From positions 124,001 to 188,000 of the forward strand of contig JADKJG010000004.1 of assembly GCA_016722375.1 (NCBI GenBank): a stretch of 64,000 nucleotides of DNA, in the 5' to 3' direction. Of this stretch, positions 27,176 through 37,599 are shown piece by piece. Within the stretch, counting starts at the first letter, position 1, and every line of letters begins with the position of its first letter. This DNA comes from Bacteroidota bacterium (GTDB taxonomy: Bacteria; Bacteroidota; Bacteroidia; Chitinophagales; LD1). A program made the position numbers and the translations under genes. Below the pieces are notes generated by a model, which had not been told where the DNA came from, ran no database searches, and saw only the letters and a program-made list of their open reading frames with translations.

Positions 27176-27198
27176 TCGCTCTTTTATTTTAAAGAGGG

Positions 27199-28476
27199 TT
27201 ACTCATTCTTGATAAACCGATGCCTTAAAATGTTGGCTCCGAAATCAGAAGAGAGAAAGTAGATTCCGGGTGCAAGTGAAGAAATGTCTATTCTATTATT
27301 TCCCTTGTCTATGCTAAAAGGCTGAACCAGCGTTCGCCCGGTTGCATCAAATATCCGTACATTTTCCAAGGGAACTTCTGATTGTAGGGTCATTTCATTG
27401 TGAGCAGGATTAGGAAAAAGTTTCACTGCGACACTCCATTGGTCATTGGGAACTTCATTTACCATGTCGTCATCAATTATAAAAATAGTATAGGCCGAAA
27501 TCCCCAATCGAGCGCCACCGATGGGGTTTCCCAAACTGAAGTTTATTTGCTCAACCCCTTCGGGGAGCGAGTCGTTGATCAGTTCCACCCATACAATCTG
27601 GGTATCTATACTATAAGCCGGGAAGTTCAATGTCGTAGCGTCCAGACAAATAAAGTCCAAGCCCTTCTCTGCATTTCCAGTGTCCAAAGTTACGGTAATA
27701 GAATTGTCATACGCGACAGGTGACGAGAGCGCCACCTTCACCGGAACGATACCGGCGCTTTCCTGATAGGTAAATGCAGCGCCAACAAAAGAAACAGACA
27801 GCGTGTCATTATCCAAAATTTGAAGAGTGTATAAAGAATCTGCTGTTACCTCAAGATTTGGCGAAGTATTGCTGAACTGCAATACTATGTTCTCGTCGTT
27901 CTCAATCAGTTGATCATCTAGCACGTTAATAAATACGGTATCAACGCTCAACCCCGGAGGCTTAATAAAGACCCGATTGATGAAAGTAAAATCAAGATTG
28001 GCACTGGCCGTAGTCAGGGAGGTTTGAAGCGAGACCATGAATTGAATTGGCTGATTCGTTGTGTTATTCGTCTCCACAAAAACAGGAACTATCAAATTGC
28101 TCTCAACAATTGTATCCGCTGACTTCCTAAATCTTACTGTGGGAGCCGGTGTCACAAAGATCCTTCCTTTCATTCCCATATACGCATTTGAATCGCTCAC
28201 GTAGTAATGTGTTCCCGCAGAAAGTCCCGTAACGGTTCCGCCACCTTGAGAAGTTCTAAAGCCAAGAACCGGAGTACTGTCGTTAGCCATCCATGTAGCC
28301 TGATTCACTTCTTGAGCATTGAACGCTGAATCCAGTTGAAACAGGATGGTGTCGCCATATTGTACAGTAATAGAATCAGGAGAGAAGCCAAAACCAAAGG
28401 AAACAATGGTCCAGCTTTCTGCCTGAACAAAGCTAAAACATGCAAGCGTAAGAATTACTAAAGCAACTTTCTTCAT
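27199..28476 (-). CDS. Secreted cupredoxin-like/Calx-beta protein with T9SS type A tail
   Basis: The 425-residue protein has a signal peptide (cleavage near VQAES), then a plastocyanin-like cupredoxin segment of about 90 residues (FSPDSITVQYGDTILF, GTHYYVSD, MGMKGRIFV), then two Calx-beta-like repeats (about 110-335, with VFINVLDDQLIENDENIVL and VWVELINDSLPEGVEQI), and a Por/T9SS type A sorting domain at the end (KLFPNPAHNEMTL, GIYFLSS). The mixture suggests a surface-exposed, calcium-binding, possibly copper-binding protein. The copper ligands are not clearly complete, so metal binding is uncertain. Confidence 0.85.
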   Translation of the reverse strand: MKKVALVILTLACFSFVQAESWTIVSFGFGFSPDSITVQYGDTILFQLDSAFNAQEVNQATWMANDSTPVLGFRTSQGGGTVTGLSAGTHYYVSDSNAYMGMKGRIFVTPAPTVRFRKSADTIVESNLIVPVFVETNNTTNQPIQFMVSLQTSLTTASANLDFTFINRVFIKPPGLSVDTVFINVLDDQLIENDENIVLQFSNTSPNLEVTADSLYTLQILDNDTLSVSFVGAAFTYQESAGIVPVKVALSSPVAYDNSITVTLDTGNAEKGLDFICLDATTLNFPAYSIDTQIVWVELINDSLPEGVEQINFSLGNPIGGARLGISAYTIFIIDDDMVNEVPNDQWSVAVKLFPNPAHNEMTLQSEVPLENVRIFDATGRTLVQPFSIDKGNNRIDISSLAPGIYFLSSDFGANILRHRFIKNE

Positions 28477-28649
28477 TTATATCTTCCTGATTAGTTCTAA
28501 AGAAGACGAAAATAATAACAAACATGTAAGAACCTGTTTTGCAATGACGGACGGAAGGGGAGGAGCAAGAATGGATAGCGGGCTATTTGAGGATGAATCG
28601 GTTAGCCTGAAAGTTTTATTTTTATAATCGTTTTCAAATAGAATCTGTT

Positions 28650-29246
28650 ATGCTAGAAAATAAAAAGACCTGGAACTACGAATTCGAAAAGAACAAATCG
28701 CTCCAACCCGGGCAAATGCTGCTTTCTGAACCCTTTATGGATGATGATAATTTCAGACGAAGTGTCATACTGCTATGTGAAAATGATTCAGAGAATGGCA
28801 CCGTAGGTCTTATTCTCAACAGAGGTCTTCAAGTTGCTTTGAATGAACTGGATAATGATTTCCCCATGTTTAAGGGAAAGGTATGGTTTGGGGGACCGGT
28901 GGCTACCGACACCTTACAATTTCTCCACTCTCTGGGTGATGAGTTGGAAGGGACGATTCGTCTTTCGGAACATTTATATTGGGGAGGTAATTTTGAGCAG
29001 CTTAAATTACTTATTAAGGAAGGGAAAGTAGGAGTCAATGATGTTCGCTTTTATCTCGGCTATTCTGGCTGGTCTGTGGGGCAGTTGGAGGAGGAAATGA
29101 AAAGCAATTCGTGGATTGTGGCGAAGGCTTCTTACAAATATGTTTTTCAGACCCCTATAGAATCCCTCTGGAAAGACATTATGAAGGATATGGGAGGCGT
29201 ATATAACACTATGTCAGGCTATCCTGAAAATCCAATGTTCAACTGA
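28650..29246 (+). CDS. YqgE/AlgH family protein
   Basis: The 198-residue product matches the family throughout: PGQMLLSEPFMDDDNFRRSVILLCEN at the start, GTVGLILNR, FGGPVATDTLQFLH, and FYLGYSGWSVGQLEEEM near the end. Members are cytosolic and widely conserved; AlgH was named as a regulator of alginate genes, but the biochemical function is unclear. It precedes the DUF4105 gene by 7 bp on the same strand, so they are probably co-transcribed. Confidence 0.93.
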   Translation: MLENKKTWNYEFEKNKSLQPGQMLLSEPFMDDDNFRRSVILLCENDSENGTVGLILNRGLQVALNELDNDFPMFKGKVWFGGPVATDTLQFLHSLGDELEGTIRLSEHLYWGGNFEQLKLLIKEGKVGVNDVRFYLGYSGWSVGQLEEEMKSNSWIVAKASYKYVFQTPIESLWKDIMKDMGGVYNTMSGYPENPMFN

Positions 29247-29253
29247 TTTATTA

Positions 29254-30451
29254 ATGGTAAGAGTTCGCCGCTACAGTAGAGCAGGTTTTGTATTGCGCAC
29301 AGCCTTGCTATTGCTAATATCAATTCTTCCTGTTTCAATATTTGCCTCGGATATCGAGCTTTCAGATTCTGCCAATATTACCTTGCTTACCTGCTCTCCG
29401 GGAGCAGACCTATACTCGGCATTTGGCCATAACGGAATCAGAGTAACTGATTATAAACAAGGATTCGATGTGGTCTTTAATTACGGCACATTTGATTTTG
29501 ACCAGCCTGGGTTCTACGTAAATTTTGTTCGTGGGCGAATGCGGTATATGCTTTCCACAGATCGCTTTAGCGACTTCATTTCCCAATATCGCTATGAGAA
29601 AAGAAGCATCCTGGAACAACAATTGAGACTGAACTCTGAGGATCGGAAGAAGATTTTCGCCTTCTTATATAATAATGCACTTCCTGAAAACCGTGAATAC
29701 CTGTATGATTTCTTTTGGGACAACTGCGCCACTCGTCCGCGCGATGTGTTTGAAAAAGAACTGAAAGGAAGGCTCAAGGTAAATGTGGATTCGTCCTGTG
29801 GGTTTGAGCAACAAGACCATGCACGACATGCTCCGTATTTATGTAGGCGAACGAAAGTGGACCATGGCGAGTTTTGACCTGCTGCTCGGTATGCCATGCG
29901 AAATTATCGCTACCCCAAAGTTTCAAACCTTCCTGCCCGATTACCTTATCAAATATTTCAACTGCACAACCATTGATGGCTCGCCGTTCATTACCAACTC
30001 AGAATATTTATTGAAATATCCGAGTCCTGAAATTCACGTTGCGTTTCAGCCATTGTATCTCGCTTTGATTTTTTTACTCATTGGGATAGTTCTGCTTTCT
30101 ATAGAAAGAATTCGCTCGCGCTGGTTCCGATGGTTTGATTTTATCCTCTATTCCATCACCGGGCTGCTGGGTGTAATATTGGTAGCTCTTTGGCTTTTCA
30201 CTTCGCACTATGCGCCACCATTTAACTTAAATCTTTTTTGGCTGCTGCCTACCCATCTGCCCATCGCTTTTCTTCTTCTGAAAAAGCAAGTCCCTCATAG
30301 CCTGCGTTATTATTTCCTTGCAACATTCTTTATCCAAATCTTTCTACTCCTTGGCTGGAATTGGCTTCCCCAACCACTGAACATCGCCTTCTTACCGCTG
30401 ATTATATTACTTGCCATTCGTTCTGCTTCTATGGCATTTAGAATCAAATAG
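29254..30451 (+). pseudogene. DUF4105 membrane protein, frameshifted
   Basis: The first frame (29254-29877) has a signal peptide and the DUF4105 start: LLTCSPGADLYSAFGHNGIRV, FNYGTFDF, FFWDNCATRPRD. Near 29790 to 29815 sense passes to a second frame (LSNKTMHDMLRIYVGERKWTMASFDLLLGMPCE) that ends at 30451 after four hydrophobic segments. One base change in length would join them into a protein of about 395 residues, the usual size in Bacteroidota, where N-terminal domain is outside the membrane. The His, Asn-Cys and related residues suggest a hydrolase-like site, but function is unknown. Real decay and sequencing error cannot be told apart. Confidence 0.85.
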
Positions 30452-30511
30452 CTATAAGATTGATTTTTCTACAGAAAAAGATCAGTAAAAATGTGAGCAG
30501 TAGTAACTGTG

Positions 30512-33500
30512 CTACTTAAGCAAAGTCAGTGTTCCGTTTCTCTCTATCTCTTTATTGTCAAGATAGGTAATCACTGCGGTGTATGAATACACACCGGGGT
30601 TTTGAATCTGTCCTTGTAGGTTCCATCCCAACCATAGAACTGGTTAGTACTTTGAAACACCAGTTCACCCCACCGGTTAAATATCTTCAAGTCGGTGGTC
30701 TTAATCGCCGCACCATAGATCTGGAATACATCATTATTCCCATCCCCATTTGGCGAAAAGGAATTCGGTATAAATATCTCAGGACGGCTCTCCATATTCA
30801 CCTTCACTGAGGCGCTTACTGTACAAATCTTGTTGTAAGTAATCAGCAGTTTATATTCATTGTTACTTGTGTAAGGAGTAGCGTACGGATTAGCGCAGTC
30901 CGTACAATTCAAACCCAGGGAAGGTGTCCAAGAGTAGGAGGTAACAGCAGATGAAGAATAGGGGCCGAAGACGGTTTGCAACTCAACGGATTGACCCAAT
31001 TGAATAATAGTATCTGAGGGAAGAATACTGGCAAAGGCATCAACCGGTTCAGGAACTACTATGGTATGTTTCGTCTCACAGCCATATTGATTGACAGCTA
31101 ATAATATATGCGCTCCCGAACTGAGATTATAAAAGTCGCTGCTGAGCTGAAGTTCACCGCTATCAACCGAGTACTGATAGGGTCTATTTGCCAAAGTTGT
31201 TTCGGTAATATAAATCGCGCCGTCATTATATTGATCGCCAAAGCATGAAGTAGAATCCGTCGCAAAAATAAATCCATCGGGGATAGCATCTGCAACAGAA
31301 ATAGTATCCCTATAAACGCAGCCATTATCATCGGCCAGAATAACTTGGAACAGGCCATTGGGCAAACCTTGAATGGCCACCTCTTCAGAAAAGAAAAAGT
31401 ATGAGCCGTCTTGTGTCGCAGAGTATGAATATGGTGCTGTACCGCCCGAAGGGAAAACGGAAATTGTTCCGTTCCAATCATCGGTGCAATTAATTCCGGT
31501 TGATTGCAAACTCATTGTGAGCGGTTCCGGCTCATTAATGACAGCGTCCACTTCCACACTGCAACCGTTGCTGTCAGATATCGAGCAATGATAAGTGCCT
31601 CCACTTAGTGTATTGATATCTTTGGAATTTCCCAATCCAAGCCAATTGAATCTATAGGGAGGTAAACCACCGGAAACTGTAAGAGAAATACTTCCATCAC
31701 TGGATAGATAGCAACTGGCATGGGTAATATTCGTTACCACTAAAATTGGTGCCGGTTGATTGATAGTAACTGAAGTAGAAGCCGTGCAATTATTAGCGTC
31801 GGTTGCTACAATGGTATAGTTTCCACCTGCAAGGTTCGTGCGCGGATTTCCTCCCGATACTCCGTTCCACGTATAGGTATAGGAGCCGACTCCTCCAACT
31901 GCATTTATATCTATACTTCCATCAGCAACGCCGCCACAACTGGAGTGAGTAATAGTAGGTGGATTAAAAGTAATTTTGCTAGGCTCTGTTATTGAATTGG
32001 TCTCTGTAAGAGAACAGTTTCTTGCATCCGTTATTGTAACCGTATAGGTGCCCGCAGAAAGCGAAGAAGCCGTTGCATTATTCAAAGAAGTATTATGGCT
32101 CCACGAATAAGTATAAGGAACGGTGCCACCGCTAATACTTAAAACAATAGATCCGGTTCCCGAACCATGACATAACAAATTGGTAACCACTGTAGTACCC
32201 GAAGCAAGAGGAGCTAAAGGTTCATCTACCGGAATCGAAGCCGATGAAGAACAACCATTGGCATCGGTCACGGTCACCGAATAGTTACCGGCAGAAAGGG
32301 CGGTAATATCTGAGGTGGTGTCTGTATTACTCCATACATAACTATAAGCACCGGTTCCACCGGAAGGCGTCACCGAAAGAGTGCCATCATTTCCCCCAAA
32401 ACAGGAGACCGGTGTGCCGGAATTAGTAAAAGTCAATGCCGTTGGTTCTGTAATTATCGAGGAAGCTGTGCCGCTACAACTGCTACCATCCGTAACAGTA
32501 ACCTGATAAGTCCCAGCCAATAAGTTGATGGCAGAGTCCACGTTTCCCGTATTTGCATTGGCGCTCCATACGAAACTATACGGCGGGGTACCACTGATGA
32601 TTGTTTTGACTTTCCCGGTTGCAGCACCATTGCAGGTAACATTTGTAGCTATTGTGTTCGGGCTCAAATTGCCTATGGTCACGGTAATAGTATCTCGCTT
32701 AACGCAAGCCCCTCCGTTCAAAGTTACAACATAGGTAGTGAGCGAAGACGGGTTCACATGTATCGTTTGCGTAGCTCCTATACTGGTACCTCCAAGAATG
32801 GTCCAGTCAAACGATGCAGGACCGGGCAAAACGTTTCCTATCACATTAGCAGTCAAGTCGGCCCCTGAACCAACGCAAGCAGATATATTCGGACCGGCAT
32901 CAAGGCGCGAAGTGTCCACCCTAACAACTAATGAATCAGCAGCAGCACAACTATTATTTAAAGCAACGACCACATACTTCTGGTCACTTCTCGGCGACGC
33001 GACCGGATTGATAATACCCGGATTAGATACCGCGTTAGAACCTGTAGAAGGCGACCAAGTAATAGGGGTCATTACCGGATTGACCACTGCATTCAACTGA
33101 ACCTGTTGACCGGGACAAATAGTGTTTAAGTCAACTGAGGCACTGATGGTTGGAATGGCATCTATCCTTACCTGAACACCATCCGTCTTTCTACAACCCA
33201 AAGTATCCGCAACGGTTAGCGTATAAACTGTAGTTATTGCCGGAGTGGCTGTCGGTGTCAAGGTACCGGCACCTACCAGCGTTCCAGCCGGAGACCACTG
33301 ATAAGTATAAACTCCCGGAGGTTGAACGGCGCCATGAAGTACCGTCGAGCGACCGGCACAAAACGCTGTATCATTTCCCGCATTAACGGTGAACACCACA
33401 ATCGCCACGTTCACAGTAGCTGTTGCTGTAGCGGTACAGCTAAGTAAATTATAAGTCACCGTGTAAGCAGTAGTGGACGCAGGTGAAACTTTAATAGATT

Positions 33501-34845
33501 GAGTACTCATTCCGCCCGGCGACCAAGAATAGGTTCCGCCGCTAATATCAGGCATCGCCATAAGTACGGCGCTATCGCCGGGACAAATAGTAGTATCACT
33601 CAAACTCACCACCGGGTCCGGTATCACCTGTACCGATTGCGATGCCACGCTGGTACATCCTGACGCGGCGGTAGTAGCCAACGATACCAGATAAGTTCCC
33701 GTAGCAGAATATATTTTAGATGGCGGATTCTGAACACCGGACGTTGTGCCATCGCCAAAAGTCCAGGCGTATGAACTGGCTGCCACGCTGCTGTTATTAA
33801 AAGTAACGTTTAGATTCTGACAGCCCGATGCAGGAGTAACCGTGAAAGCCGCAGTAGGAGCCAACTGAAACGTACTTCCTGAGAAATCAAAATTAAGATC
33901 GCAAGTAGAGGTGGTCGTAAACTGATCGAGAATAATCGAATAAGTTCTACCAGCCGTAACCGTCACACCCGGACAAATTTCCAACGCCGGATCGCCGGTC
34001 ACAGCCGTTCGGCTGCAACCCGCTGCTGGCCCGCCCTGCATTCCCTGAGGGCTGGTGGTGGATAGATATAAAACACCCGATGCCGTAAAATTATAATTAC
34101 AAGCCACCAGCGTTCCCGGGCATCCGCCGGTGATGTCCGTCATCACCCAATCAAACTCTGTAAACGCAGCATCCACACCCGTGCAGGTGGGGGTCGCCTT
34201 CCAGTTCAATAGGCCGGTTTGGCCTACGGTAAACTTGAAAATAATCGGCTGTTGAAGCGCACTGGTAAAACACGGTGGAGTATAACCGTTTGCCCCAACC
34301 GTAACCGGTGCAGTAAAAGAGTTCTGGCTGCATACCGGTACGGCCGTGCTACAGTCTTTGCCATCCGATGGCGGAGTGGTGACCGAAGTAATACAAATCT
34401 CAAAGCTGCCGACTGAACCGCTATTCGAAGATACCGAAACCCAAATTTGCGATCCGGGACTATAACCCCAATTCACCGTAGCCGTGCCGCCCGAAGTAGT
34501 AGCCGCATCGCAATCATTCAATGAGGCAAACCCACAAGTAGTATTGGTTATGTTCACCACTAAATTTGAAGCAGGAGAGGTCCCGGTCGGACGAACCACT
34601 ACCTGATTATTACTTCCCGTAGCGATATAGGTGAACCAAACTTCTTTGCTGCCTGCATTTTCACAGGTCGAAAACTGCCCATCATCCGTCGCTCCCGCCA
34701 GGGTTCCATTCACGCACGTAACCCCCGAGGCAGAAATCGTAATAGGCGATGCACTGAAACAATCATCGTTCAGCGGTTGGGCTTTGGTGGCCAAACAAAA
34801 TAGCAACAACGAAGCCGCAAATATCAAAATGGATTTCCTACTCAT
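30512..34845 (-). CDS. Giant T9SS-exported protein with PKD and SprB-like repeats, frameshift near the end
   Basis: From ATG 34845 (MSRKSILIFAASLLLF) the protein has a signal peptide, two ligand-like N-terminal domains, a PKD domain (YAWTFGDGTTSG, about 360-430), several Ig-like PKD/gliding modules with WSP blocks, then about eight SprB-like repeats (GGTGAYSYVWSN, GNYSVTVTDANGCS). It ends in a gliding-motility-associated (CHU_C, type B sorting) domain (FIPNSFSPNGDGNNDVF, IFNRWGELVFQS). The frame stops early at 30571, but another frame continues IQNPGVYSYTAVITYLDNK to a stop at 30512, so one base is missing near 30610. The product would be about 1445 residues, surface-bound and adhesive in nature. 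It overlaps the small upstream gene (ATGA). Confidence 0.85.
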
Positions 34846-35149
34846 GCTTCGTCCCCCTCGTTTTATTTTTCGCCGCCTTCTCCAAAGAAGCAAACGGATA
34901 AATTACCAACTCAGTCCCTTCATTCAATTTAACCACAGTCAACTCTTTCGCCTTTCGGTTTTTGATAATCACGTCGGCCAAATTAGAAGGCAACAGATAC
35001 CTCTCCCTGCTCAGCCTCTTGATTTCGTAAGTTCCCTTCAAAGCATTCAATTTCTTCTGAGCCTCGTTAGGTTGCTCTATGCCTTGCTGATTTTGACAAA
35101 ACGAAAAAAGCGAAAGCAAAAGAAACAAAGAAGTGTATAGCGTTTTCAT
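34838..35149 (-). CDS. Small secreted protein upstream of the T9SS protein
   Basis: From ATG 35149 the product has 103 residues: a signal peptide (KTLYTSLFLLLSLFSFC) and a short basic mature part with ALKGTYEIKRLSRERYLLPSNLADVI. Its stop overlaps the ATG of the giant T9SS protein in an ATGA arrangement, so translation is coupled. The cysteine at the end of the hydrophobic core could be a lipobox (SFC) although the following residues are not ideal. No family is recognised. It may be a chaperone or partner for the large surface protein. Confidence 0.7.
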   Translation of the reverse strand: MKTLYTSLFLLLSLFSFCQNQQGIEQPNEAQKKLNALKGTYEIKRLSRERYLLPSNLADVIIKNRKAKELTVVKLNEGTELVIYPFASLEKAAKNKTRGTKHE

Positions 35150-35527
35150 CCCTGACAAAAGTATTAACCCGTAAATGTAAAATTTTGAAATTCCCGTACT
35201 CGAAAATAATCATTCCTTATAATGACCGCGTTAATTAACAGGATGTTGCATGTGGATAGCAAACAATGGAAATGCGATTATTCGAAATTTCATGCCATTA
35301 TATCCTTCAAAATGCTTAAAGACATTGTTTTTGAAGTCGGACATCAGTCATCAGGCTATGTCTATGTCGAAATATGTTCATAGCATCTAGCTATCTGAAT
35401 AGCAGCTATAAGCTGAAAGCCTATGCGCAGTTGCGGGTCTCTTTTTCAATATATATAAACGTAAAAAGGATGCTGTGCTATTTTGATTCATAGGAGAGTC
35501 CCGAAGGAAACTCTGTTGCAGGAGAAG
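35150..35527. other. Noncoding gap
   Basis: No gene is visible. The stretch holds a short palindrome-like GAGAGTCCCGAAGGAAACTCT near 35494 and AT-rich DNA near the end of the nuclease gene. Promoter signals for the leftward small secreted protein should lie here, but none was clear. Confidence 0.5.
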
Positions 35528-36730
35528 TTATACTTTATACTTTGTTATGTCAACCATTGAGCCTTTTTCAACTTGCGGTTGAGCCAATAAATATTTGTTG
35601 TCACGATTATGAATAACTACGTGCCAATACATTCTGTCTTCATTTTCTGTTGTCCAAAAGTTTTTAACTAAAGGTTCAAAGTCCTTGTATGGAATTAAGA
35701 ATAGTTTGTTTGGTGAACCACAGCCGAATGCAACATAAGCATTATCTAAAGTTTTTAAAAAGTCATTTTGATGAGGATGAAAAGCAAACCAAAACTTTTC
35801 ATGTTGTCCTTGTTTATGTGGTTTTGAAATAGCACAAATTAGTCCGATTGTTTTGTCTTTGTTTGTGTATGAAATTCTTGTTTGCTTAATAAAATTGATG
35901 TTCAACTTTGAGGCAATTCTTGTCAAACATTGTTCGTGAAAGTTTACTGGAGTTGCCTTGTCATCAGATGATTTTCTTTTTTTCTTCTCTATTGGAAGTT
36001 CTTCTATTTCTTCAATGTCTTCTTCTGTCTGTTCGGCAAGTTGAAGGTCTTTTGAAGTCAAGAATATCAATTCAATTAGTTTGTCAATTCTTGTGTATTC
36101 TCTTGGTTTTAAAAGCTCATTGATTTGTTGAATTGTTTTGTTGTCATTCAATGATTCCTTTAAACTCAAAAGTTTTATTAAAGAATCTGTGCTTAATAAA
36201 CGAATGTCCCAAGCGTGTTGCGAACCTCTAATTTGAGCTTCAAGGTCGCCCGTGTCTTGTCGTCCAACTACTATTAAAATTGAAGATTGTGTTTTGCTTA
36301 TTCTGTTTTGTTCAATTAGTTTTCTGCGGTATTCGGCAATAGTGTCAAGATTAATTCTGTAAGCATCAGTGGTCTTTACCTCAAGAACCAAACTATGTCC
36401 TTCTGTTGAAGTCCAAATACCGTCAAATCCAATATCATTTTGTTTTCCGCGATAAAGTCCATGTTCTATTGAAAAACCAAGTCTTGTTCCAATTTGATTA
36501 ATTATATCTTGTAATGCGAGTCCGCTATCAGTGAAGCCGTCTGTTAAACAGTTGTCGCCAAATTGTTTTAGAAGAGTTGAAGGAACTTGGTCGAGAAGGT
36601 CACGGAATTCTATTGAGGTTACATTGTTGTCTTTGAGTTTACCGTCACCTGCAAATGCAAGAATTTGGGAAAGTGTTTTAGAGTCAAATGTCCCTGTGCT
36701 TTTTGCCCAAATTTCTGAGATGCTATTCAT
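35528..36730 (-). CDS. Lone PD-(D/E)XK restriction-endonuclease-like protein
   Basis: Read from ATG 36730 the product has 400 residues; an earlier ATG at 36811 is possible but gives a less natural N terminus. Around residues 100 to 140 it has a nuclease core: NDIGFDGIW (Asp), then HSLVLEVKTT (Glu, Lys), as in type II restriction enzymes and related defence nucleases. A Lys/Glu-rich linker follows (EEDIEEIEELPIEKKKRK) and then a second globular domain with YVAFGCGSPNK and MYWHVVIHN. The gene is conspicuously AT-rich compared with its neighbours. No methyltransferase is adjacent. It is likely acquired and possibly defensive, but no family was recognised. Confidence 0.7.
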   Translation of the reverse strand: MNSISEIWAKSTGTFDSKTLSQILAFAGDGKLKDNNVTSIEFRDLLDQVPSTLLKQFGDNCLTDGFTDSGLALQDIINQIGTRLGFSIEHGLYRGKQNDIGFDGIWTSTEGHSLVLEVKTTDAYRINLDTIAEYRRKLIEQNRISKTQSSILIVVGRQDTGDLEAQIRGSQHAWDIRLLSTDSLIKLLSLKESLNDNKTIQQINELLKPREYTRIDKLIELIFLTSKDLQLAEQTEEDIEEIEELPIEKKKRKSSDDKATPVNFHEQCLTRIASKLNINFIKQTRISYTNKDKTIGLICAISKPHKQGQHEKFWFAFHPHQNDFLKTLDNAYVAFGCGSPNKLFLIPYKDFEPLVKNFWTTENEDRMYWHVVIHNRDNKYLLAQPQVEKGSMVDITKYKV

Positions 36731-36844
36731 TTTCTGTTTGTTGTTTTTATTTGTAATGTCTGTTGTCCAAGGGTTGCCGCTAACATTTATTATGCGAAAC
36801 AAATCTATCAAACCTTCGCTTTTCCACAGCTCAACATAAGTTAA

Positions 36845-36873
36845 ACTACAAAAGTCTTCAAGACTTTTGTAGT
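36845..36873. repeat. Palindromic repeat, copy 1
   Basis: Perfect 14-bp arms (ACTACAAAAGTCTT, 36845-36858, and its complement, 36860-36873) with a one-base centre. A close relative lies at 56206-56234. The pair suggests a dispersed palindromic repeat rather than a unique terminator. Confidence 0.8.
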
Positions 36874-37039
36874 CTTCGACCTACCATCTCCCTCTTTTCC
36901 TGCTACCTCAGAAACCCCCGCGCCTTCCTAACCGAGGACAAACTCCGCCCAACAATTACTTATGGGCACAGCCTGCGCCCTGTGGGGGCAACAGGTTTTC
37001 CCTTCAAAACAAGCAAATTACCACCAAATTGCCCCAAAA

Positions 37040-37292
37040 CACGAGCTAACTTACCCAAGTTGCTTCGTGACTTACCACAGTCACTTGGTGACTTACCACA
37101 GTCACTTGGTGACTGTCCACAGTCACTTGGTGACTTACCACAGTCACTTGGTGACTTGCCACAGTCACTTGGTGACTTACCACAGTTACTTGGTGACTGT
37201 CCACAGTCACTTGGTGACTTACCACAGTCACTTGGTGACTTACCCAAGGTACTTGGTGACTTGCCACAGTCACTTGGAGATTGTCCACAGTT
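37040..37292. repeat. 21-bp periodic array B, 11 units, near-identical
   Basis: The unit CACTTGGTGACTTACCACAG(T) recurs with starts at 37061, 37082, 37103, 37124, 37145, 37166, 37187, 37208, 37229, 37250 and 37271, all 21 bp apart. Unlike the other arrays the units are almost identical. As 21 is a multiple of three and the unit lacks stops in several frames, long but spurious open frames of about 110-125 codons appear on both strands. It lies between the lone nuclease and the phosphoesterase. Confidence 0.97.
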
Positions 37293-37599
37293 AGGCATAC
37301 AAATGGCATTTGTAAAGAGTCTTTTCCATAATCCGTGTCAAAAGGTATTTTTTTAGCTCCAACCGGTACTATATGATGGATATAAGGTGGAGAATAAATC
37401 TGCGTTTAGTACAACACAAAGTGTGTGTTTTATAAAGCGTTTTCAAGACTTGGGCAAGCTGTAATGTTGTGGAGTAAACTATCGTGTACGTTGTTTATCT
37501 ATTCATATAAACACCACTAACTCGAAAGATTGGAAGGGGGATGAAGCCCCGCCGAAGCGAGACTTTCTGATTTTGCAGAGGGTGGGTGGAGAGACCGGC
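37293..37599. other. Noncoding gap after array B
   Basis: No gene is seen. The sequence is mixed in composition; it leads to the 3' end of the phosphoesterase gene and holds no clear terminator hairpin. Confidence 0.4.

Noticed and set aside
36740..36840. GTTAGCGGCAA-like sequence near the lone nuclease as an integron attC site
   Set aside because: Only one core resembles a simple site, its partner and a folded structure were not found, and no integron integrase is present.
36960..37356. Long open frames on both strands over array B
   Set aside because: They arise because the 21-bp unit lacks stops in several frames; no start signal or non-repetitive protein-like sequence supports them.
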